The translations under genes and the position numbers were made by a program. A stretch of DNA of 6,428 nt. Origin: Thermoplasmatota archaeon. Its GTDB lineage: Archaea; Thermoplasmatota; E2; DHVEG-1. The notes beneath the pieces are model-generated. The model was not told where the DNA came from and did no database searches. It saw only the letters and a program-made list of their open reading frames with translations. This document shows positions 1-6,249 of the stretch, piece by piece (within the stretch, counting starts at the first letter, position 1; each line of letters starts with the position of its first letter). Where the stretch lies: the NCBI GenBank assembly GCA_022866015.1, contig JALHTX010000160.1, positions 1 through 6,428 on the forward strand. Direction: 5' to 3'.

Positions 1-1506
1 GTTACCACTTGTTTCATCGAAGTAGTATTGTATTCCTCCGCTGGAGTCTGTTGCAGTGGTTGCTAACATGCTGATAGATGTACTGCTTGCATCGTATGGT
101 AATGTAGCCCATGATGAAGGATTTGGTGTTGGTGGTGTCGTATCAGATACTGAGAGGTATTTAATAGCACCAATATCGACTGTTCCAACCCTCCTATTTC
201 CCCAAAAATCAGTAGTTGGTGCATAAAGATTATTTCCTGCATTTATACAAGGTGAACTAGATTTGAGATTAAAATTATTATTATTTTGGTCTACAAATAA
301 TGGATTTGCATCTATATAATCATCACCATAATATTCACTTCTTAAAACATTAAAAAGATTATGGTCTACATGATGATAGTCTAAATTTAAATCTGAACCA
401 ATATTAATACCACATTTTCCATTGAAAATATTGTTTCTAATTGTAAGATTTTTAATATTAGCATTATCTTCTGTAATCTGAAAACAAATATTTGTATTTC
501 CACCTACAGTATTACTTATAAACATAAGATTTTTCTTAAGATGACTTCCTGTACTAGTAAAACCATTAATTTGAAATCCATTCAATGTTCCATAATAAAT
601 ATTATTATAAACTTTTATATCACTAAGTGTACCACCTTTTTCAGTTGAAGTAATATAGCCTGGACCATTCCCCCAAACGACATTACAATAAATTGATATA
701 TTATTACAATATGTGTTCCCACCGTCTACATATATACCTGAAGCAAAACCAGGTACTGCTCCTAATGTATTAAGTCTATTATGATGGATCTTACCACGAA
801 AACAACCAGATTTAGCATCAATCCCAACCTTACGATAATTATAGAGATAATTATCTTTCACTACAAAATCCCCAATATTACATAAGGATATACATTCTTG
901 ACCAGGAGAAGCATCAGCCCAACCATTCATCACATTATAAATAGTATTATTTTCAATTATTATATTACGCATTGAATGAGTACCTCCTGATAAAAAGACC
1001 ATCGCTGCCTCAGAACAACTATAAAACGTACAATTATCAATAATGATATTGCTCGTCTTCCCGGCTGCTGATTCACAAAGGATACCAAAATTTGCTGAAT
1101 TTCTGAAAGTGATTTTACTAAATCTGATATATTCTAATCCATCCAGCCATAAAACACCACTCCAACCATTAGTACTACCAGTTGCATCAAGTATAACTTC
1201 ACCATTACCATAAGCAGTATAGGTTATCCAATTGCCTAGAGTTCCAGAATTAGCACCCCATGTAGTAACGACTTTATCGTAATAAACACCTGCCATAAGA
1301 TAAACTGTGTCACCTGAACTTACTCTAGTCATCGCTGATTCTAATGTCTTCCAGGGGCTGGAAAATGTTCCTGAATTGCTGTCACTACCCGTTGTGGAGA
1401 TATAATAAGTTTTCCCAACTGCTTTCACATTTTCTATTGGAAAAACAACTAGAATCGATGTCACTAGCATCATACATACTAACCATATTCCTATCTTTTT
1501 CCTCAT
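1..1506 (-). CDS. Secreted right-handed parallel beta-helix protein, 3' end outside the window
   Basis: Reading the minus strand from ATG at 1506-1504 gives 502 codons with no stop up to base 1, so the gene is open at the window edge and its C-terminus is missing. Residues 1-29 form a signal peptide: MRKK, a hydrophobic core, then a likely cut after VKA. Residues 33-75 carry the entry motif of secreted beta-helix proteins (YYISTTGSDSNSG, PWKTL, SGDTVYLMAGVYY). Residues of about 100-400 repeat short strands such as NIIIDNCTFY, NIIIENNTIY and NLTIRNNIF, the rungs of a parallel beta-helix. An NPLFVD ... FNLKSSSPCINAG segment and VDIGAIKYL (443-451) close the domain, as in pectate-lyase-like and choice-of-anchor-Q proteins. 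From residue 455 a DTTPPTPNP linker opens a second, more GC-rich module. The fold is clear. Enzymatic activity, perhaps polysaccharide lyase or binding, is only inferred. An AGGTGG site supports the start. Confidence 0.9.
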   Translation of the reverse strand, partial: MRKKIGIWLVCMMLVTSILVVFPIENVKAVGKTYYISTTGSDSNSGTFSSPWKTLESAMTRVSSGDTVYLMAGVYYDKVVTTWGANSGTLGNWITYTAYGNGEVILDATGSTNGWSGVLWLDGLEYIRFSKITFRNSANFGILCESAAGKTSNIIIDNCTFYSCSEAAMVFLSGGTHSMRNIIIENNTIYNVMNGWADASPGQECISLCNIGDFVVKDNYLYNYRKVGIDAKSGCFRGKIHHNRLNTLGAVPGFASGIYVDGGNTYCNNISIYCNVVWGNGPGYITSTEKGGTLSDIKVYNNIYYGTLNGFQINGFTSTGSHLKKNLMFISNTVGGNTNICFQITEDNANIKNLTIRNNIFNGKCGINIGSDLNLDYHHVDHNLFNVLRSEYYGDDYIDANPLFVDQNNNNFNLKSSSPCINAGNNLYAPTTDFWGNRRVGTVDIGAIKYLSVSDTTPPTPNPSSWATLPYDASSTSISMLATTATDSSGGIQYYFDETSGN

Positions 1507-1512
1507 AATATT

Positions 1513-1518
1513 CCACCT
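1513..1518 (-). promoter_or_regulatory. Shine-Dalgarno site of the beta-helix gene
   Basis: On the minus strand AGGTGG lies six bases upstream of the ATG at 1506. It is complementary to the 3' end of 16S rRNA (AGGAGGTGAT core) and fixes the start, because no other ATG with a comparable site precedes the signal peptide. Confidence 0.7.
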
Positions 1519-1558
1519 AATATTTATTTTTTTAATTTTTTTTTAACTTTTATCTACA

Positions 1559-1696
1559 TTATGTAGCGTTACAAATCATAGTATTTATAATGCAGTATAT
1601 ATAATTTTTTTTATTTTTTAAATAATTATTAAATTTTTTTAATAATTTATAATTAATGAAATATTTATCTCTTTCAATTAAGCCTTTGTATCCCAT
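1559..1696 (-). CDS. Small basic ORF of 45 aa with strong ribosome binding site, possibly a truncated gene start
   Basis: ATG at 1696-1694 opens a 45-codon frame ending in TAA at 1561-1559. AGGAG at 1708-1704 sits seven bases upstream, the best ribosome binding site in the window, and this is the main reason to list the ORF. The product begins MGYKGLIERDKYF and then becomes dominated by Lys, Asn, Tyr and Ile, as random AT-rich DNA would read. I do not recognise it. It starts just behind the decayed acyltransferase fragment on the same strand, with operon-like spacing. The likeliest reading is the 5' end of a once longer gene whose remainder was lost. A genuine small protein cannot be excluded. 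A TATA-like sequence that could serve the beta-helix gene lies inside it. Confidence 0.35.
   Translation of the reverse strand: MGYKGLIERDKYFINYKLLKKFNNYLKNKKNYIYCIINTMICNAT
1596..1604 (-). promoter_or_regulatory. Possible TATA box for the beta-helix gene
   Basis: The minus strand reads TTATATATA here, close to the archaeal TATA consensus. Transcription would start near 1573 and leave a leader of about 65 bases before the ATG at 1506. In DNA this AT-rich such matches are common, and the site lies inside the small ORF at 1559-1696, so the call is tentative. Confidence 0.3.
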
Positions 1697-1724
1697 TTTC
1701 CATCTCCTTATTGACTATTTCCTG

Positions 1725-1940
1725 CTATCTTAGAATAAAAAAATCTTTAATAGTTTTATATATTTTGTGGGTGCATATCCTAATGTATGTGCATATTTTA
1801 ATTTTTAATTTTTTAGAATCGTCCTCGAAAAATAACATTCCCCCTAATATTTCACCATGATATTCTGCTACAAATAATGTTCCATTTTTTTTCATTATGT
1901 CCAAAGATGCGATTTCAGCTCCAATGAGGTTAATTTTACA
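1725..1940 (-). pseudogene. Fragment of a FemAB/GNAT-like acyltransferase gene
   Basis: The minus-strand frame from 1940 to a TAG at 1727-1725 encodes GAEIASLDIMKKNG, then TLFVAEYHGEILGG, then MLFFEDDS. TLFVAEYHGEILGG matches residues 129-142 of the intact acyltransferase at 3202-3972 at 13 of 14 positions. Over those 42 bases I count six differences, five of them silent. The frame is closed upstream by TAA at 1943-1941, and the N-terminal half has no clear counterpart. After DDS the same frame turns to unrelated sequence, but the neighbouring frame reads KYAHTLGYAPTKYIKLLK and ends at TAA 1732-1730. Its KYA...G resembles KYAKERG of the intact protein (186-191). This suggests a frameshift plus a deletion of about 35 codons. 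The five silent differences suggest divergence under selection before decay, so this looks like an old paralogue and not a recent copy. Confidence 0.8.
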
Positions 1941-2093
1941 TTATAAATAATTTTTTTTATAAATATTTATGAACAGCATGAAATAAAATATAAGAGACCT
2001 TAAAAACATTTCTGTTAATTCAAGAAAATCATTTATAGCAAGATTTAATGATGTTTGATGAATTACAAAATAATGAATAAGTTGTGAAAAACA
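1941..2093. other. AT-rich spacer between the divergent fragment and the deacetylase gene
   Basis: No intact gene is seen. On the minus strand the frame shared with the acyltransferase fragment is open from the deacetylase gene to TAA at 1943-1941. It includes NDFLELTEMFLRS, which could be further acyltransferase remnant, but the similarity is too weak to call. The plus strand carries the presumed promoter and leader of the deacetylase gene. Confidence 0.4.
2032..2038 (+). promoter_or_regulatory. Possible TATA box of the deacetylase gene
   Basis: TTTATAG lies about 60 bases before the ATG at 2094. With archaeal spacing, transcription would start near 2062 and give a leader of about 32 bases containing a weak GTGA (2084-2087) six bases before the start. 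A second TATA-like match at about 1986-1993 is an alternative. Confidence 0.3.
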
Positions 2094-3116
2094 ATGTATG
2101 ATTATAATGTAATAAACAACTTCGATGAAATTATCAATATCTTAAATCATTTAAAATTAATAGCTACCTATTCTTTAATACAAAGCAATGTTAGATTACA
2201 AGTTGCCATTATCATATATCATCATATTGGAAATAAAAAGGATGATTATTTACTGAATAGGATAAATACATCAGATTTTGAAAAGCAAATGAGATATCTT
2301 CAAGAAACACACGAGATTATCACTTTTGAAAAACTAACTCAAGCAATTACCGAAAAAAAATCCTTACCTAAAAGGGCAGCAATCATTACTTTTGATGATG
2401 GATATAAAGATAACTATACAGAAGCATTTCCGATCCTTAAAAAATATAAAATCCCAGCAACAATATTTCTAACAACAGGACATATAGAAACCAATGAAAT
2501 ATTTTGGTGGAATAAAATCGGATATATTTTATGTAACACAAAATTAAAAAAAATTGAACTCGAAGATTTAGGTGATATTTCACCACCTTCCATAGAAAAT
2601 ATATCATATTCTCTTCGAATGATTTATCAGAAATTTAAAAAAATTCCTGAGGATAAGAAAAATAAATTGATTAATCTACTAATTCAGAAATCAGATATAA
2701 AAATTCCAAAGGGTTTAAACAAAGATCTTATGATGTCATGGGATAACATTAGAGAAATGAATGAAAATGGAATAGATTTTGGTGCACATACAGTTACTCA
2801 CCCGATATTAACAAATTTGTCATTAGATCAGGCAAAATTAGAAATTGTTGAATCAAAAAAAATTATAGAAAAAAGACTTAATAAAACTATTACTACATTT
2901 TGTTATCCAAATGGTTTTGCTAATGATTACAATTCAGATATAATAAAGATACTTAAAGATAATGGATTTATTTGTTCAGTTACCGCAATACCTAAAATGG
3001 TCACCATGAAATCAGATTTATTTGAACTAGGAAGATTACCACCTGGATATGATTATAAGTCATTTAAGTTCTGTATTTCAGGATTATACTCTGTTTTAAA
3101 TAAAATGTTAGGTTAG
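2094..3116 (+). CDS. Polysaccharide deacetylase (NodB homology domain, CE4 type)
   Basis: The 340-residue product carries the ordered motifs of the carbohydrate esterase 4 / NodB fold, which removes N- or O-acetyl groups from sugars with a bound metal ion. IIIYHHI (40-46) is the entry strand. TFDDGY (99-104) holds the catalytic and metal-binding Asp pair (D101, D102). HTVTH (232-236) supplies the two metal-binding His residues, and CYPNG (270-274) is the third motif. All key residues are present, so the enzyme is probably active. There is no signal peptide or membrane span, so it should act in the cytoplasm or at the inner face of the membrane, on a lipid- or nucleotide-linked glycan. The start is bounded by an in-frame TGA nine bases upstream, and no other Met occurs before residue 66. 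The gene ends in TAG, followed four codons later by an in-frame TGA (3129-3131). The acyltransferase and flippase downstream place it in glycan assembly. Confidence 0.92.
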   Translation: MYDYNVINNFDEIINILNHLKLIATYSLIQSNVRLQVAIIIYHHIGNKKDDYLLNRINTSDFEKQMRYLQETHEIITFEKLTQAITEKKSLPKRAAIITFDDGYKDNYTEAFPILKKYKIPATIFLTTGHIETNEIFWWNKIGYILCNTKLKKIELEDLGDISPPSIENISYSLRMIYQKFKKIPEDKKNKLINLLIQKSDIKIPKGLNKDLMMSWDNIREMNENGIDFGAHTVTHPILTNLSLDQAKLEIVESKKIIEKRLNKTITTFCYPNGFANDYNSDIIKILKDNGFICSVTAIPKMVTMKSDLFELGRLPPGYDYKSFKFCISGLYSVLNKMLG

Positions 3117-3201
3117 ACCACAAAAAATTGATTAAAATGTATAGAAGGAAAAAATTAATATAAATATATACAAAAATAGGGAATACTTAGAGAATAAGAT
3201 T

Positions 3202-3972
3202 ATGCTTGTAATTGATAAAAAAATATTCATGTTTAATATAAAGGAAGTGCATTTTTCAAAAAATCCTTTTGACATCGAAGGTTGTGATTTCTTAATCTTT
3301 CCTTATTGTAAAAACAAAGTTGAAGCTAAAGGATTTGTCCGGTATGAAAAATTAACATCAATTATTGATTTAACTCAAGATTTAGATACAATTTGGCAAA
3401 AATTTCACCATAATACAAAACGGGGTATTAAACAAGCTAATGAGCAAGGCGTAAAAATCAGTATAAATTATGGATATGAACAATTTTATAAAATATATAA
3501 AAAATTTTTGATAAAAAAAGATTTTAATTCTATATTTAAAATTTTTAGAACTGGAATCATAACTTTAAACAAAATAAAAAATAGAACTTTATTTGTAGCT
3601 GAATATAATGGAGAGATATTAGGTGGAAGACGAGTCCTTGAGGATGATTCTACTCTCGAATTGTGGATCGGTGCTTCAAAAAGACTTGAAGATGAAAAAG
3701 AGAAGAGTAAATTAATTGGAAGTGCAAATCGTCTTATGTTATGGGAAGCAATTAAATATGCAAAAGAAAGGGGAATAAAAGAATTTGACTTTGGAGGATT
3801 ATTCCCAGAAGATAAGGCAGAAAATGATCCAATAAAAAAAGGTATAAATTCATTTAAATTATCATTTGGGGGAGATATAGTACATGGCTATACATACGAA
3901 AAGAGTTATTCTAAAGCCCTTAAAGTTGCGTATTACTTATATAATTTAAAAATAGAAAGATATCCTAGGTGA
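3202..3972 (+). CDS. FemAB/GNAT-like acyltransferase, probably acting on a surface glycan or its precursor
   Basis: The 256-residue product resembles the FemAB and BioF2-like branch of the GNAT fold, known for adding amino acids to peptidoglycan precursors and, in other members, acyl groups to sugar amines. Diagnostic parts are LDTIWQKFHHNTKRGIKQA plus NEQGVKI (61-86, the K/R-rich helix of the family), TLFVAEYNGEILGG (129-142), LELWIGAS (152-159), RLMLWEAIKYAKERG (177-191) and DFGG ... FKLSFGG (196-224), the characteristic C-terminal core. It is shorter than the roughly 300-350 residues usual for the family, mainly because the N-terminal part before residue 50 is reduced. The ATG at 3202 has only a weak GAGA upstream; Met10 is an alternative start. 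It lies 85 bases after the deacetylase gene on the same strand. That spacer contains TATA-like sequence near 3157-3170, so cotranscription and separate promotion are both possible. The acyl group and acceptor cannot be told from sequence. Confidence 0.8.
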   Translation: MLVIDKKIFMFNIKEVHFSKNPFDIEGCDFLIFPYCKNKVEAKGFVRYEKLTSIIDLTQDLDTIWQKFHHNTKRGIKQANEQGVKISINYGYEQFYKIYKKFLIKKDFNSIFKIFRTGIITLNKIKNRTLFVAEYNGEILGGRRVLEDDSTLELWIGASKRLEDEKEKSKLIGSANRLMLWEAIKYAKERGIKEFDFGGLFPEDKAENDPIKKGINSFKLSFGGDIVHGYTYEKSYSKALKVAYYLYNLKIERYPR

Positions 3973-4282
3973 TTAATACACCATTATAACTATTCTTTAT
4001 TTTAAGCTTCACTAATTGATTATTTTTATTTTATCCTTCATTAAGAGAATAGAGTTATATATGAAATATTGTTTTTAACTTAACTTACGCAGTTCGTATT
4101 ATTTTTTTAAACTTCCGTTTTTTTATCGATTATAAAACATTTAGTACTTTACTATATTTTATTAGCCAGTAAAACAAGCTGAAAAGAATTATTATGCTGA
4201 TTTTTTTCAACAGAACATAAGAATACAGTTAATTTATAAAAGCTTTTTATTTAACCTATATTACATATTTGGAATTGATGAA
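3973..4282. other. 310-base AT-rich intergenic region with flippase promoter
   Basis: I find no coding remnant in any frame. The first part has T-rich runs on the plus strand (about 4020-4035) that could end transcription of the acyltransferase gene, since archaeal termination often needs only oligo-T. The last 50 bases carry the presumed flippase promoter. The gap is long for genes that otherwise look functionally linked. Confidence 0.5.
4233..4240 (+). promoter_or_regulatory. Possible TATA box of the flippase gene
   Basis: TTTATAAA is a close match to the archaeal TATA box. Transcription would begin near 4262, leaving a leader of about 20 bases with a weak GGA (4271-4273) nine bases before the ATG. 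It suggests the flippase has its own promoter. Confidence 0.4.
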
Positions 4283-5719
4283 ATGAGTTCAATTAGGAAA
4301 ATTGGAAAAAATATATTTTCATTATTTACTGGTCAATTAATCTCTTCATTCCTAGCAGTAATTTTATCAATTTATATTGCTCGTACGTTGGGTCAAACTA
4401 TCTTTGGCAGTTATTCATTTGTAATTACTTTTGTAGCGCTTTTTTCAGTTTTTTTTGATCTCGGGTATGAAACTCTTTTAATAAAAGAAGTCGCAAAGGA
4501 TAAATTAAACGCAAACAAATATCTGAATAATATTATAATTATTAGAGTGGTATTAGCGATAATAATTTTTTCTGCAATTTTTTTAATCATAAATGCATTG
4601 AATTTTTCTAATACGATTAAAAATATGATATATATTTTTGGTATTGCTCAGATAATAACTTCATTATCAAATCTTTTTAGAGTGACATTTAGAGCATTTG
4701 AAAGAATGCACTATGAAGCTATAATTAGTATAATTACTAGCATACTTAAATGTTCTTTAGGGTTAATAGTAATATTTTTTGGTTATGGTCTAATAGCATT
4801 AGCTCTTGTATTTCTTTATATAGCCATTGTTGATTTTATTATTAATCTTATTATTTGCGAAAAAAAAATTGTGAAAACAACATTACAATTTGATCGACTA
4901 TTTTTTAGACACACCATAAAAAATGCATTAGCTCTGGGCACTGTAACAATTTTTGCTTTGATTTATGTAAGGATTGATACAGTTATGTTAGAATTAATGA
5001 AGGGCGATGCGGTAGTTGGATGGTACAATGCTGCATATAATCTAATTTTAGGATTTAACCCAGTACCCGTGTTATTTATGAATACGCTATTACCTTTAAT
5101 GGCGTATACATATGTAAAATCCAATAATTCGTTAAGAAATATTTATGAAAAATCATTCAAATTTCTATTGATTTTTGGTCTACCTATAACTGTAGGTATT
5201 TTTTTACTCTCAGATAAATTTATTATCTTATTTTATGGGCAAAATTTTTTAAATTCTATAGGTGCACTTAAAATATTATCTTTTGACATTTTATTAAAAT
5301 TTTTATATTTGTGTCTTTGGTTTGTATTAATCTCAGCAGATCAACAATATAAATTAGCTATTTGTGCTGGTGGAGGCGCTATTTTAAATATTACATTGAA
5401 TTTATTTTTAATTCCTCAATTTAGCCTTTATGGAGCAGCAATTGCAACGATTATTACAGAAACATATATCCTATTAATGTATCTATATCTAGCCCACAGA
5501 AATAATTTGAAAATTCCTCTGAAAAAAATTTTCTTAAAACCAGTAATTGCTTGTTCAGTCATGGGATTGTTTATATATTATTTCAGTGGAATGAACCTAT
5601 ATTTATTAATAAGCTTCTCAATTTTTATATACTTTGGGATTTTTTTCCTATTAAAAGGTTTCTCAAAAGAAGAATTATCTTTATTAAAACAGATTTTCAA
5701 AAATAAAAAATCTTTTTAA
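4283..5719 (+). CDS. Polysaccharide flippase of the Wzx / MOP superfamily
   Basis: The 478-residue product is an integral membrane protein with about a dozen hydrophobic segments, for example near 14-33, 43-60, 84-104, 113-130, 145-192, 214-232, 293-318, 337-350, 360-378, 382-403, 418-434 and 438-458. The N-terminus (GKNIFSLFTGQLISS, IYIARTLGQTIFGSYSF, LGYETLLIKEVAKD) is typical of the polysaccharide biosynthesis export family, in which one protein flips a lipid-linked oligosaccharide from the cytoplasmic to the outer face of the membrane. RIDTVMLE (230-237) and GWYNAAYNLI (246-255) in the seventh to eighth segments are also family hallmarks. Length is normal and no break is seen. The preceding 310-base gap and a TATA-like site suggest its own promoter. 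Its substrate is presumably the glycan modified by the deacetylase and acyltransferase upstream. It converges on the lipoprotein gene. Confidence 0.93.
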   Translation: MSSIRKIGKNIFSLFTGQLISSFLAVILSIYIARTLGQTIFGSYSFVITFVALFSVFFDLGYETLLIKEVAKDKLNANKYLNNIIIIRVVLAIIIFSAIFLIINALNFSNTIKNMIYIFGIAQIITSLSNLFRVTFRAFERMHYEAIISIITSILKCSLGLIVIFFGYGLIALALVFLYIAIVDFIINLIICEKKIVKTTLQFDRLFFRHTIKNALALGTVTIFALIYVRIDTVMLELMKGDAVVGWYNAAYNLILGFNPVPVLFMNTLLPLMAYTYVKSNNSLRNIYEKSFKFLLIFGLPITVGIFLLSDKFIILFYGQNFLNSIGALKILSFDILLKFLYLCLWFVLISADQQYKLAICAGGGAILNITLNLFLIPQFSLYGAAIATIITETYILLMYLYLAHRNNLKIPLKKIFLKPVIACSVMGLFIYYFSGMNLYLLISFSIFIYFGIFFLLKGFSKEELSLLKQIFKNKKSF

Positions 5720-5749
5720 GAATCAGCTATTTAATACCGTAAACCTCTT

Positions 5750-5776
5750 TGTAGATAGTAACATTCTCTACATTTT
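5750..5776 (+). terminator. Weak hairpin plus T run between convergent genes
   Basis: TGTAGA (5750-5755) and TCTACA (5767-5772) can pair across an 11-base loop and are followed by TTTT. The position, 31 bases after the flippase stop and just beyond the end of the converging lipoprotein gene, fits a terminator. A six-pair stem of mostly A-T is weak, however, and could be chance. Confidence 0.25.
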
Positions 5777-6249
5777 AATCAATAGATTTATAAAAAGAAA
5801 AATTCCAATTTCCCAAATTCGAATATTCTATTGGAAAACGTAGATTTCTGTCTGCAACTTCATCATAATAATAGCGAGTCGTATAAGAATCTTCATCTGG
5901 TGGTATTGTAATTTCAAATGTTATATTATGTTGTTCTATCTTTGATAAGACGGATAGGTTTAGAACACTCCAATTTACAACAATTACTTTCCAGTCACTC
6001 TCTATATAATAATCCATTTCAGTACCCTGTCCTTTTTCTAATGTAAATGAACCAGCACCCTAAATAGACATCTTTTTATGAAAATTTGGATCGGTTGGAT
6101 AATCATCTTCATCATCAGGATAGCCATCATCATCTGTATCTACTGAGTTGTTCGTATTATCATTATTAGATTTTTGTGTTTGACAACCGATTAATAAAAT
6201 ATTAAAAATTAACAATATACTCATAAGAACTATCGTTATTTTTTTTCAT
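5775..6249 (-). pseudogene. Lipoprotein gene with frameshift and in-frame TAG
   Basis: ATG at 6249-6247 is followed by eight A's, and its frame stops after 15 codons. Removing one A gives a continuous frame that begins MKKITIVLMSILL and reaches the lipobox LIGC, with Cys22 as the likely lipidated residue. An Asn/Ser-rich spacer follows, then an acidic calcium-binding-like stretch, DTDDDGYPDDEDDYPTDP (37-54), of the thrombospondin type 3 kind. The frame next meets TAG at 6062-6060 (residue 63) and continues in the same frame as GAGSFTLEKGQGTEMDYY to TAA at 5777-5775, 157 codons in all. The part after TAG looks like a small beta-rich domain (WKVIVVNWSV, ITFEITIPP, NLGNWNFSFY) and reads as maintained protein. 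The product would be anchored outside the membrane. The gene may be dead, the A run may be a sequencing error, or the TAG may be read through. A shorter product from Met78 alone would lack any export signal. Confidence 0.75.

Noticed and set aside
1554..1566. Perfect palindrome CTACATTATGTAG upstream of the beta-helix gene, as an operator
   Set aside because: Six-base arms with a one-base centre are expected several times by chance in a window of this composition, and no second copy near another promoter was seen.
2090..2200. Minus-strand open frame running antisense to the start of the deacetylase gene
   Set aside because: It has no start site and only AT-rich residues, and the plus-strand gene there is well supported; it is a shadow frame.
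4083..4096. ACTTACGCAGTTCG as a leftover insertion-sequence end
   Set aside because: It looks slightly out of character with the AT-rich surroundings, but no matching inverted copy or transposase remnant is present in the window.
5775..6017. An 80-residue ORF starting at the ATG 6017 taken as a complete gene
   Set aside because: The frame continues upstream through GAGSFTLEKGQG to a lipoprotein signal peptide, interrupted only by TAG, so this ORF is the 3' part of a longer broken gene.
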